Source of the DNA: Ruminococcus_G sp050944435
GTDB taxonomy: Bacteria > Bacillota > Clostridia > Lachnospirales > Lachnospiraceae
DNA: 44,844 bases
Direction of reading: 5' to 3'
Assembly (NCBI GenBank): GCA_050944435.1
Contig: JBMNRB010000023.1
Span: 1 to 44,844 of the forward strand
Under the pieces are notes generated by a model. That model ran no database searches. It worked only from the letters and a program-made list of their open reading frames with translations, and had not been told where the DNA came from. Positions 8,132 to 15,853 of this stretch are shown in pieces (position 1 is the first letter of the stretch; the number at the start of each line of letters is the position of its first letter). A program made the translations under genes and the position numbers.

Positions 8132-8894
8132 AACAGGGTACAATGCAATTGCAGAGCTTAATGGAAAACACAGTGACATGATGATGGATTTTGGGATTCT
8201 GAAACTGGAAGAAGGAACGAAGTTTGAAGAAGAATCTTCGCTGGAGAGGGCTTATCTTTTGATCTATGGAGAAATAGAGGTTTTCTTTGAGGGTAAGAGG
8301 GTAAAAGCCAGAAGAGAAAGTTTTCTTGATGATGATCTCTGGTGTCTGAATGTGGCGGCAGGCGTAAAAGTAAAGATCACCGGTATTGCCGCTGACAGTG
8401 AAGTAGCCGTAATGCGAACGGAGAATGATCGAAATTTTGAATCTGCAGTTCGCTGCGGCGATGCTATTGTGAAAGAGGTACGGGGAAAAGGGTTTATGAA
8501 TGAAGCGGGAACAAGGATCGTGAGAACTGCGCAGGATCATAGGCTCACACCGGAATCAAACTTGATGCTGGGGGAGGATGTACATTATCCGGGAAAATGG
8601 TCCGGATTTCCCTCTCACTCTCATGTTCAGCCGGAAATTTATTTTTATAAATTTTATCCGGAAAACGGTTTTGGCTTATTGAAACTGGGTGATGAAGGAA
8701 TATTGCTGGAACATAATGATACGGTGAAAATTATACCAAATAAGGTGCATCCTCAGGTAACTGCGCCGGGATATGCCATGTATTATATCTGGGTTATCCG
8801 GCATTTGGATGGAAACCCCTACCTGGGACCGGATTTTGAAGAGCAGCATCTCTGGGTGGAAAAGCCTGGGGCTGTATATTGGCCAGATAAGTAA
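8103..8894 (+). CDS. iolB: 5-Deoxy-glucuronate isomerase (IolB)
   Basis: IolB converts 5-deoxy-glucuronate to 2-deoxy-5-keto-gluconate, the substrate of IolC. The 263-residue bicupin has the metal-site block GKWSGFPSHSHVQPEIYFYKF in its second half, and the C-terminal VIRHLDGNPYLGPDF is typical of the family. Length is normal. The ATG is well supported by GGAGG eight bases upstream, although it lies 29 bases inside iolJ. The enzyme acts before IolC and IolJ in the pathway although its gene comes after them. Confidence 0.92.
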   Translation: MRIQQKEPFKTGYNAIAELNGKHSDMMMDFGILKLEEGTKFEEESSLERAYLLIYGEIEVFFEGKRVKARRESFLDDDLWCLNVAAGVKVKITGIAADSEVAVMRTENDRNFESAVRCGDAIVKEVRGKGFMNEAGTRIVRTAQDHRLTPESNLMLGEDVHYPGKWSGFPSHSHVQPEIYFYKFYPENGFGLLKLGDEGILLEHNDTVKIIPNKVHPQVTAPGYAMYYIWVIRHLDGNPYLGPDFEEQHLWVEKPGAVYWPDK

Positions 8895-8911
8895 GGAAAG
8901 GAGAGAGTCTG

Positions 8912-10096
8912 ATGTTTAATGAAGAATTTCATTTGGAACAACCGCTGCGCTGGGGAATGGTGGGAGGAGGAAGAGGAAGCCAGATTGGTTATATTCACCG
9001 GAATTCCGCTGCAAGAGACCGTCTGTTTGTATTGACGGCGGGAGCTTTCGACATTGATGATGCGAGAGGGAGGGAATTCGGAACGAATCTGGGCGTTTCC
9101 GAAGAACGCTGCTATCCGGATTATATCACTATGTTTGCTGAAGAGGCGAAGCGTCAGGATGGAATTGAAGCTGTTTCAATAGCAACTCCCAACGGGACCC
9201 ATTATGAAATCTGTAAAGCAGCTCTTAATGCCGGACTTCACGTGGTTTGCGAAAAACCTTTATGCTTTACCAGCGATGAGGCGGAGGAGCTGCAGGCCTT
9301 GGCGAAAGAAAAAAACAGAATCGTCGGCGTGACCTATGGTTATACGGGGGCACAGATGATTCACCAGGCGAAAAACATGATTGCCAACGGGGATCTTGGG
9401 GAGATCCGTATTATCAATATGCAGTTTGCCCATGGCTTCCATTCGGCGGAAGTGGAAAAGGAGGACGCAGGAACGAGATGGAGGGTAAATCCCAAAACAG
9501 CAGGACCATCTTACGTTTTGGGCGATGTGGGAACCCATGCGCTGTATCTGGCTAAAGCTATGGTTCCTTCTCTGAAAATTGAAAAGCTGATGTGCAGCCG
9601 GCAGAGTTTTGTGAAGAGCCGGGCGCCTCTGGAGGACAACGCTTTTGTGCTGATGGAGTTTGAAGGCGGAGCAGTTGGAAATCTTTGGGCAAGCTGTGTT
9701 AACGCGGGTTCCATGCATCAGCAGAAAATAAGAGTAATCGGTTCAAAAGCCAGTGTGGAGTGGTGGGATGAACATCCTAATCAGCTGCGGTATGAGGTGC
9801 AGGGAGAGCCTGCACGGGTTCTGGACCGGGGAATGGGATACCTCTGTCAAAAGGATGATATGGTTTTACAGGACAGAATGGGCGGAGGCCATGCGGAAGG
9901 ACTGTTTGAAGCGTGGGCCAATTTGTATCGGCGTTTCGGCATTGCTATGGATCGAGTGAATCATGGAGAGGGTGCTGAAGATGTTATGAATGATATGTGG
10001 TTTCCCAATATCCGCGACGGCGCAGAAGGAGTTCGCTTTATTGAAAACTGTGTTCGATCGGCGGATAATGGAAGTATATGGGTAAGCTATCAATGA
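8912..10096 (+). CDS. Gfo/Idh/MocA family oxidoreductase
   Basis: A 394-residue NAD(P)-dependent dehydrogenase-like protein. The N-terminal Rossmann fold has WGMVGGGRGSQIG near residue 15, EKP lies at 114-116, and D205/H209 in GDVGTHALYL match the catalytic Asp and His of the family. It is the last gene of the iol operon, 17 bases after iolB, with AAAGGAGAG upstream. It is longer than classic IolG (about 340 residues), and a better IolG candidate lies at 23324. It may oxidise another inositol isomer, scyllo-inositol or a methylated or glycosylated cyclitol. The substrate is unknown. Confidence 0.82.
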   Translation: MFNEEFHLEQPLRWGMVGGGRGSQIGYIHRNSAARDRLFVLTAGAFDIDDARGREFGTNLGVSEERCYPDYITMFAEEAKRQDGIEAVSIATPNGTHYEICKAALNAGLHVVCEKPLCFTSDEAEELQALAKEKNRIVGVTYGYTGAQMIHQAKNMIANGDLGEIRIINMQFAHGFHSAEVEKEDAGTRWRVNPKTAGPSYVLGDVGTHALYLAKAMVPSLKIEKLMCSRQSFVKSRAPLEDNAFVLMEFEGGAVGNLWASCVNAGSMHQQKIRVIGSKASVEWWDEHPNQLRYEVQGEPARVLDRGMGYLCQKDDMVLQDRMGGGHAEGLFEAWANLYRRFGIAMDRVNHGEGAEDVMNDMWFPNIRDGAEGVRFIENCVRSADNGSIWVSYQ

Positions 10097-10114
10097 AGTA
10101 AAAAAAATTCAGTC

Positions 10115-10143
10115 TTGACATAGAAAAAAAAGGGGGATATAAT
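10115..10143 (+). promoter_or_regulatory. Sigma-A promoter of the urease operon
   Basis: TTGACA (10115-10120) and TATAAT (10138-10143) are perfect hexamers 17 bp apart. The predicted start of transcription, around 10150, falls at the base of the hairpin listed next. ureA begins about 90 bases further on. Confidence 0.85.
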
Positions 10144-10151
10144 ACCCGCAT

Positions 10152-10195
10152 AGAAGGCAAAGGTGCCGTAAATCAGCACCTTTGCCTTCTTTTTT
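10152..10195 (+). terminator. Perfect hairpin with T run in the urease leader
   Basis: AGAAGGCAAAGGTGC (10152-10166) pairs perfectly over 15 bp with 10176-10190 around a nine-base loop and runs into six T. It is an excellent terminator for the iol operon, which ends at 10096. It also lies just after the urease promoter, so any urease transcript must read through it or begin with it. That makes it either an attenuator or a 5' stabilising hairpin as well. Confidence 0.85.
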
Positions 10196-10239
10196 GCGTT
10201 TTTATACAGCAGCAAAGATGAATAACAGGAGGAGTGAAC

Positions 10240-10542
10240 ATGAGATTAAATCCAAAGGAACAGGAAAAACTTATGCTCCATATGGCTGGAAATCTGGCGA
10301 AGGAACGAAAGGAGCGGGGACTGAAGCTGAATTACGTGGAAGCTGTATCATATATCAGTTCAGAACTGCTGGAGATGGCCAGAGACGGCAAAGAAGTGGT
10401 GGAACTGATGCAGCTTGGCACCAAACTGTTGGGAAAAGATGATGTGATGGACGGCGTGGCAGATATGGTGCACGAAGTTCAGGTGGAAGCCACTTTTCCC
10501 GACGGTACGAAACTGGTAACGGTTCACAATCCCATTCAGTAG
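10240..10542 (+). CDS. ureA: Urease subunit gamma
   Basis: The smallest structural subunit of nickel urease, 100 residues, which is the family's usual length. The N-terminus MRLNPKEQEKLMLHMAG and the C-terminal VQVEATFPDGTKLVTVHNPI match UreA. The ATG at 10240 is preferred over the in-frame GTG at 10234 because AGGAGG ends about six bases before it and the GTG overlaps that site. Urease hydrolyses urea to ammonia and carbamate in the cytoplasm. It is the first gene of a plus-strand operon running to 15810. Confidence 0.95.
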   Translation: MRLNPKEQEKLMLHMAGNLAKERKERGLKLNYVEAVSYISSELLEMARDGKEVVELMQLGTKLLGKDDVMDGVADMVHEVQVEATFPDGTKLVTVHNPIQ

Positions 10543-10557
10543 AGGAGGTATGATCAG

Positions 10558-10920
10558 ATGAAAATTGGAGAAATTATGCCGGCAGACAGAGAGATTACCA
10601 TGAATGAGGGCAGAAAGACGGTTATGGTGACAGTGGCAAATACGGGAGACCGTCCGGTGCAGGTGGGTTCTCATTTCCATTTTTTTGAGGTAAACAAATG
10701 CCTGAGTTTTGACCGGGAGAAGGCCTATGGGTATCATCTGGATATTCCTTCCGGGACCTCGGTAAGATTCGAACCAGGGGAAGAAAAAGAAGTACAGCTT
10801 GTGGAGATAGGCGGGACCAAAAGAGTTTTCGGGTTCCAGGATCTTACCTGCGGCCATGTGTCGGAGGCAGCCAAGCAGGCGGCGCTGGACAAAGCAAAAC
10901 AGAGAGGATTGATAAATTAA
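10558..10920 (+). CDS. ureB: Urease subunit beta
   Basis: The beta structural subunit, 120 residues, forms the (UreABC)3 assembly with gamma and alpha. Diagnostic blocks are VTVANTGDRPVQVGSHFHFFEVN, followed by the FDREKAYGYHLDIPSGT and RFEPGE segments. The gene is separate from ureA rather than fused, as is usual outside Helicobacter. AGGAGGT lies upstream of the ATG, and 15 bases separate it from ureA. No anomaly was seen. Confidence 0.95.
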   Translation: MKIGEIMPADREITMNEGRKTVMVTVANTGDRPVQVGSHFHFFEVNKCLSFDREKAYGYHLDIPSGTSVRFEPGEEKEVQLVEIGGTKRVFGFQDLTCGHVSEAAKQAALDKAKQRGLIN

Positions 10921-10936
10921 CGGGAGGACAAAAAGA

Positions 10937-12658
10937 ATGAGCGTAAAACTTTCTGGAGAAAAATATGCAATGATGTACGGCCCTACAACGGGAGACAAAG
11001 TTCGTCTGGCTGATACGGATCTTGTGATAGAAGTGGAAAAAGATTATACCACCTATGGGGAGGAAATCAAATTCGGAGGAGGAAAAACCATCCGGGATGG
11101 AATGGGGCAGTCGGTAAAGACCTGCAGCAGCGATGGGGATTTGGATTTGGTGATTACCAATGCATTGATTGTAGATTATACCGGCATCGTGAAAGCAGAT
11201 ATCGGAATTAAGGACGGAAAAATCAAAGGTATTGGAAAAGCGGGGAACCCGGCCATTATGGATGGCGTAACTCCGGGAATGACCGTGGGCGCGTCTACAG
11301 AGGCGCTGGCGGGGGAAGGAATGATTGTGACGGCAGGAGGAATTGATACCCATATTCATTTTATCTGTCCCCAGCAGATTGACTGCGCGCTGTATTCCGG
11401 AGTTACCACTATGATCGGAGGCGGAACGGGACCGGCAGACGGAACCAATGCCACAACCTGTACTCCGGGGCCCTGGAATATGGAAATGATGCTGAAAGCG
11501 GCAGAAGAATATCCCATGAATCTGGGATTCCTTGGAAAAGGAAACTGCTCCGATGAAAAACCGCTGATCGAACAGGTAAAAGCAGGCGCCATGGGACTGA
11601 AAATTCATGAGGACTGGGGATCCACACCGGCAGTAATCAATCATTGCCTTAATGTGGCGGACGAGTATGATGTGCAGGTGGCGATACATACAGATACGTT
11701 AAACGAAGGCGGTTGTGTGGAAGATACGTTGGAGGCCATCGGCGGCAGAACGATCCACACTTACCATACGGAGGGAGCCGGCGGCGGACATGCGCCGGAT
11801 ATTATCAAAGCAGCGGCAGCATCCAACGTGCTTCCTTCTTCCACCAATCCGACCATGCCCTTCACGGTAAATACTTTGGACGAGCATCTGGATATGCTGA
11901 TGGTATGCCATCACCTGGATAAAAAGATTCCGGAGGATGTGGCCTTTGCCGATTCCAGAATCCGTCCGGAAACCATTGCGGCGGAAGATGTTCTTCACGA
12001 TATGGGTGTTTTCAGTATGATGAGTTCCGATTCCCAGGCCATGGGGCGGATCGGTGAGGTGATTACCCGTACCTGGCAGACGGCCAGCAAGATGAAAGAA
12101 GAAAGGGGTTCCCTTCCGGAGGATGAAGGAAAAGGGAATGATAATTTCCGGGTAAAACGATATATTGCCAAATACACTATCAATCCGGCAATTACCCACG
12201 GTATTTCCAAATACGTAGGTTCAGTAGAGGAAGGCAAGCTGGCGGATCTGGTACTTTGGAATCCGGCGTTTTTTGGGGCAAAACCGGATATGGTCATCAA
12301 GGGCGGTATGATCGTGGCTTCCAAAATGGGGGACGCCAATGCGTCAATTCCGACTACTCAGCCGGTATTTTATCAGCCCATGTTCGCGGCACATGGCAAA
12401 GCGAAATATGATGCCTGCCTTACTTTTGTGTCTAAGGCAGCCATGGAAGAGGATGTCAAGGGCAAATATCATTTGGAAAAACAGGTGGTGCCGGTGGAGA
12501 ATTGCAGGAATATTGGAAAAAAAGATATGAAACTGAATGATGCCACGCCGGTTATTACAGTGGATCCGGAAACTTATGAAGTGACTGCCGACGGTGTGAG
12601 TCTTACATCCAAACCGGCGAAAAAACTGCCGCTGACACAGCTGTACAGTCTGTTCTGA
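10937..12658 (+). CDS. ureC: Urease subunit alpha (catalytic)
   Basis: The catalytic subunit, 573 residues, with every nickel-site and catalytic residue in place. These are H139 and H141 (HIH), the lysine to be carbamylated K222 in GLKIHEDWG, H251, H277, the flap C324, general acid H325 and D365. They match the Klebsiella aerogenes positions with a constant offset of five. The enzyme should therefore be active once the accessory proteins load nickel. GGGAGG precedes the ATG, 16 bases after ureB. The C-terminus LPLTQLYSLF is the usual ending. Confidence 0.97.
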   Translation: MSVKLSGEKYAMMYGPTTGDKVRLADTDLVIEVEKDYTTYGEEIKFGGGKTIRDGMGQSVKTCSSDGDLDLVITNALIVDYTGIVKADIGIKDGKIKGIGKAGNPAIMDGVTPGMTVGASTEALAGEGMIVTAGGIDTHIHFICPQQIDCALYSGVTTMIGGGTGPADGTNATTCTPGPWNMEMMLKAAEEYPMNLGFLGKGNCSDEKPLIEQVKAGAMGLKIHEDWGSTPAVINHCLNVADEYDVQVAIHTDTLNEGGCVEDTLEAIGGRTIHTYHTEGAGGGHAPDIIKAAAASNVLPSSTNPTMPFTVNTLDEHLDMLMVCHHLDKKIPEDVAFADSRIRPETIAAEDVLHDMGVFSMMSSDSQAMGRIGEVITRTWQTASKMKEERGSLPEDEGKGNDNFRVKRYIAKYTINPAITHGISKYVGSVEEGKLADLVLWNPAFFGAKPDMVIKGGMIVASKMGDANASIPTTQPVFYQPMFAAHGKAKYDACLTFVSKAAMEEDVKGKYHLEKQVVPVENCRNIGKKDMKLNDATPVITVDPETYEVTADGVSLTSKPAKKLPLTQLYSLF

Positions 12659-12674
12659 TAGGAGAGGGGAAACG

Positions 12675-13181
12675 ATGTTAGGAGTATGTTTACTGTTTGT
12701 TGGAATCGTACTGATTAACAATGGTATCTGCAATCTCTGCCATGTGGATGGAAAAGCCGCGGCAGTGATGAATATTTTTACCGGCGGGTTATCAGTGTTC
12801 ATTAACTTTGTCAACCTGGTTCAGGGAAATTATTATGCGGCAGGAACTGGCCTTTTGTTCGGGTTTACGTATCTTTTTGTGGCAATCAATAATATTTTTA
12901 AACTCAACAGTAAGCCTTTTGCCTGGTTTTCCACATTTGTGGCCATCAATGCGATTGTATTCGGTACTCTGGAAGGTTTTGTGGGAAGTCAGGCTCTTGG
13001 GATTGAGCCGGATATCCGTTGGGCTGGCATCTGGTATCTGTGGGCGATTCTGTGGGGAACGTCTTTTGTGGAGGATATTCTGGGAAAGAAGCTTGGAAGA
13101 TTCACTCCGTGTCTGCAGGTGGTTGAAGGAATCATTACAGCCTGGATTCCTGGACTTTTGATGATGATTGGTTTATGGTAA
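12675..13181 (+). CDS. ureI: Urea channel, UreI/AmiS family
   Basis: A 168-residue, very hydrophobic protein with about six membrane segments, matching the UreI/AmiS family of proton-gated or ungated urea and amide channels. LFVGIVLINNGI near the start and VVEGIITAWIPGLLMM at the end match the family. It sits between ureC and ureE in a urease operon, which supports urea rather than amide transport. GGAGAGG lies upstream of the ATG. The short loops carry few histidines, so acid gating as in Helicobacter pylori UreI cannot be assumed. Confidence 0.88.
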   Translation: MLGVCLLFVGIVLINNGICNLCHVDGKAAAVMNIFTGGLSVFINFVNLVQGNYYAAGTGLLFGFTYLFVAINNIFKLNSKPFAWFSTFVAINAIVFGTLEGFVGSQALGIEPDIRWAGIWYLWAILWGTSFVEDILGKKLGRFTPCLQVVEGIITAWIPGLLMMIGLW

Positions 13182-13200
13182 AAACGCAAGGAGAGCAAAG

Positions 13201-13680
13201 ATGCTTTGTGAAAAAATTTTAGGGCGGACAGATCAGATGGATCTGTCCGGATATCAGTTGGATTATGTAAATATCGAATGGTACGAAGCCTTTAAAAAAA
13301 TACACAAGAAAGTCACCGATAAAGGGGAAGAGGTGGGAATTCGTCTGGACGATTCCGTGCTGACCAGGGGGTTGTATGAGGGAGATATCCTATATCTGGA
13401 CAAGGAATACGCCCTGGTGGTGCATACCCCAAAATGTATGGTGATTCGTGTGAAAATCAGCGAAAATCATCCGAACATGGCTGCCAAGGTCTGTTATGAA
13501 ATTGGTAACCGCCATGCCCCGCTGTTCTGGGGAGAGGAGGAAGGATCTTTTATCACTCCTTTTAACGAGCCTATGTATCAGATGCTGGAGAAACTTCATG
13601 GAGTGAGAGTGACCAAGGAAATACGGCGGCTGGATTTTGACCGTCGTATTTCAGCGGCTGTTCACAATCATCATCATTGA
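13201..13680 (+). CDS. ureE: Urease accessory protein UreE (nickel chaperone)
   Basis: UreE binds nickel and hands it to the UreG/UreF/UreD complex. The 159-residue protein has an N-terminal stress-like domain, a metal-binding ferredoxin-like domain with ENHPNMAAKVCYEIGNRHAPLFW, and a short histidine-rich tail ending NHHH. I chose the ATG at 13201, which has AAGGAG upstream, over an earlier in-frame GTG at 13168 that would overlap ureI. The gap to ureI is 19 bases. Confidence 0.93.
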   Translation: MLCEKILGRTDQMDLSGYQLDYVNIEWYEAFKKIHKKVTDKGEEVGIRLDDSVLTRGLYEGDILYLDKEYALVVHTPKCMVIRVKISENHPNMAAKVCYEIGNRHAPLFWGEEEGSFITPFNEPMYQMLEKLHGVRVTKEIRRLDFDRRISAAVHNHHH

Positions 13681-13692
13681 GAGGAAGTGGGT

Positions 13693-14385
13693 ATGGAGAA
13701 CAAGAAAAACAGATATCTTCTGCTGCAGGTGAACGATGCGCTGTTTCCCATTGGGGGATATTCTCATTCTTACGGTCTTGAGACTTATATTCAGAGAAAT
13801 ATTGTCAGAGACGAAAAAACTGCCCGCAGTTATATAGAAAATAAAATCCGGTTTAATCTGGCTTCTTCAGAACTGTTGGCTGCCGGACTTTGTTTTGATG
13901 CTGCCAGGGAGAATAACGTAGGAAAAATTTTGGAGCTGGAGGAAACATATTCTGCCTCCCTGGCCCCAAGGGAAATCAGAGAGGCAGCCCGAAAACTCGG
14001 CTCCCGTTTCGTAAAAACGGTAAGTCAGCTTACTGTATCATATCGGAATTCTTCATTTGAAGATTATGGAAGGGTAAAAAAAAGCAAGCATGTGCATGCC
14101 TGTGCCTACGGCTGCTTTTGCGGGGCGGCTGGGATGGAAAAAACAGAAATGTTGGAAAATTTTTTGTACAGCCAGACTTCCGCCATGGTGACAAACTGTG
14201 TAAAAGCGATTCCTCTTTCTCAAAGCGCGGGACAGAGAATCCTCACGGACAGTTTTAAGATATTTGATGATGTGATTGCGAAGATGGAAAATTGGGGCGA
14301 AGAAATGCTTTGCTGCGGAGCTCCGGGATTCGATATCCGATCCATGGAACATGAAAAGCTGTATTCAAGGATATATATGTCGTAA
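13693..14385 (+). CDS. ureF: Urease accessory protein UreF
   Basis: UreF is part of the urease activation complex and acts on the UreG GTPase cycle. The 230-residue helical protein carries the typical LLQVNDALFPIGGYSHSYGLE near the start and LRDR-like C-terminal elements. A GAGGAAG site lies before the ATG at 13693; a GTG at 13687 is possible but overlaps this site. It begins 12 bases after ureE and is followed by ureG. Confidence 0.92.
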   Translation: MENKKNRYLLLQVNDALFPIGGYSHSYGLETYIQRNIVRDEKTARSYIENKIRFNLASSELLAAGLCFDAARENNVGKILELEETYSASLAPREIREAARKLGSRFVKTVSQLTVSYRNSSFEDYGRVKKSKHVHACAYGCFCGAAGMEKTEMLENFLYSQTSAMVTNCVKAIPLSQSAGQRILTDSFKIFDDVIAKMENWGEEMLCCGAPGFDIRSMEHEKLYSRIYMS

Positions 14386-14410
14386 AATGAAATGTGGGAG
14401 GATAATGAAT

Positions 14411-15025
14411 ATGTCTTATGTGAGAATAGGTGTAGCGGGACCGGTGGGCTCTGGGAAAACGGCGCTGATTGAGGCTCTTTCCAGGAAAATGGCCAAAAAT
14501 TACAGTATAGCCGTTATCACCAATGATATATATACGAAAGAGGACGCGCAGTTTTTGACAAAAAACAGTGTGCTGGAGCAGGACAGAATCATTGGTGTGG
14601 AAACGGGAGGATGTCCCCACACGGCAATCAGAGAAGATGCATCCATGAATCTGGAAGCGGTGGATGAAATGGCTGGCCGCTTTCCGGATTTGGATCTTTT
14701 ATTTATTGAAAGCGGAGGAGACAATTTGTCAGCAACCTTCAGTCCTGAATTGGTGGACGCCACTATTTTTGTTATTGATGTTGCTGAAGGAGACAAAATT
14801 CCAAGAAAAGGCGGGCCGGGGATTACACGCTCGGATCTTCTGGTGATCAATAAAATTGACCTGGCGCCTTATGTGGGGGCAAGGCTTGAAGTGATGGAAC
14901 GGGATTCCAGGAGGATGCGTGGGGATAAGCCCTTTTTGTTTACTAATATCCGGGAAAGATCCGGGGTGGATCAGATAATTTCCTGGATCAAAGAAAATGT
15001 TCTGCTGGAAGGAATGGAAGGATGA
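14411..15025 (+). CDS. ureG: Urease accessory protein UreG (GTPase)
   Basis: UreG is a SIMIBI-class GTPase that drives nickel insertion into apo-urease. The 204-residue protein has the P-loop GPVGSGKT (10-17), the metal-binding Cys-Pro-His in GGCPHTAIRED, a Walker-B-like LLFIESGGDNL and the guanine-specificity NKIDL. The ATG at 14411 has GGGAGG nine bases upstream. The ATG at 14405 is too close to that site, and longer upstream extensions would run into ureF. The stop overlaps ureD as ATGA. Confidence 0.95.
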   Translation: MSYVRIGVAGPVGSGKTALIEALSRKMAKNYSIAVITNDIYTKEDAQFLTKNSVLEQDRIIGVETGGCPHTAIREDASMNLEAVDEMAGRFPDLDLLFIESGGDNLSATFSPELVDATIFVIDVAEGDKIPRKGGPGITRSDLLVINKIDLAPYVGARLEVMERDSRRMRGDKPFLFTNIRERSGVDQIISWIKENVLLEGMEG

Positions 15026-15810
15026 AGAATCAGTTTGGCAGGGTATCGGAATTAAGGATCGGATCAGAAAAGTCTGGGGAGGGAACAAGACTGGCCGATG
15101 TGTTTTACACGGCTCCTTTTAAAATTATGCAGCCGTTTCCGACGGACAGGGGACTGCAGGTAATGATGCTTTCTGCTTCCGCAGGAGTGATGGCCGGAGA
15201 TACTCAACACTTTTTCTTTAAAATTGGCGAGGGGAGCCGTCTGGAATTCATCTCTCAATCCTTTGAGAAAATACATAAAATGGATGACGGGTGGGCGGAA
15301 AGGAATATCGAAATAACGGTGGAAGCGGATGCGGTGTTTGATTTCTATCCTCAGCCAACGATTCCTTTCGCCGGTTCCGCCTATCAAAGCGGGATGGAGG
15401 TCAATCTTACAGATGAGACTTCGCGGTTTGGTCTGTATGAAATTCTTTCCTGTGGAAGAAGCGCTTCCGGAGAACGGTTCAAATATCGTTTTTATCATTC
15501 GCTGATTCAGATAAGGAGAAGGGGAAAACTGATTTACCGTGACAACACCAGATATGAGCCGGAAAGGATGGAGATGGAAGGAGTAGGAATGTATGAGTCC
15601 TATACCCATCTGGCAAATTTGTTTCTGACGGCAAATCGCGTGCCAGATACAGAGAAAGAAAACGCCATACGGAGTCTGGTAGAAAAAACACCATATGTGG
15701 AAGGGGGATTTAGCCGGCTGGAATCGGATGATGTCGTTATTCGCATTCTGGGAAAGAGAGCACAGACTCTTCAGCAACTGACAGAAAAAATTAAACAAAT
15801 CGCCGAATGA
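15022..15810 (+). CDS. ureD: Urease accessory protein UreD/UreH
   Basis: UreD is the scaffold that binds apo-urease and channels nickel from UreG. The 262-residue protein shows family blocks FKIMQPFPTD, MLSASAGVMAGD and EFISQSFEKIHKM. The PQPTIPFAGSAYQS segment and the central ERFKYRFYHS region are also typical. It is the last gene of the operon, coupled to ureG by a four-base overlap. The terminator stem overlaps its final codons. With it, ureABC, I, E, F, G and D are all present; no nickel permease gene is in the window. Confidence 0.93.
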   Translation: MKNQFGRVSELRIGSEKSGEGTRLADVFYTAPFKIMQPFPTDRGLQVMMLSASAGVMAGDTQHFFFKIGEGSRLEFISQSFEKIHKMDDGWAERNIEITVEADAVFDFYPQPTIPFAGSAYQSGMEVNLTDETSRFGLYEILSCGRSASGERFKYRFYHSLIQIRRRGKLIYRDNTRYEPERMEMEGVGMYESYTHLANLFLTANRVPDTEKENAIRSLVEKTPYVEGGFSRLESDDVVIRILGKRAQTLQQLTEKIKQIAE

Positions 15811-15843
15811 GAGGCTGTAAGCCTTTCGTTTGGCGATTTGTTT
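15793..15843. terminator. Bidirectional terminator between ureD and the LacI gene
   Basis: AAACAAATCGCC (15793-15804) pairs with GGCGATTTGTTT (15832-15843), with a smaller AGGC/GCCT hairpin inside the loop. T runs follow on the plus strand (to 15845) and, as A on the plus strand, on the minus side. It serves both convergent genes and overlaps the ureD stop codon. Confidence 0.8.
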
Positions 15844-15853
15844 TTGGTTATAC

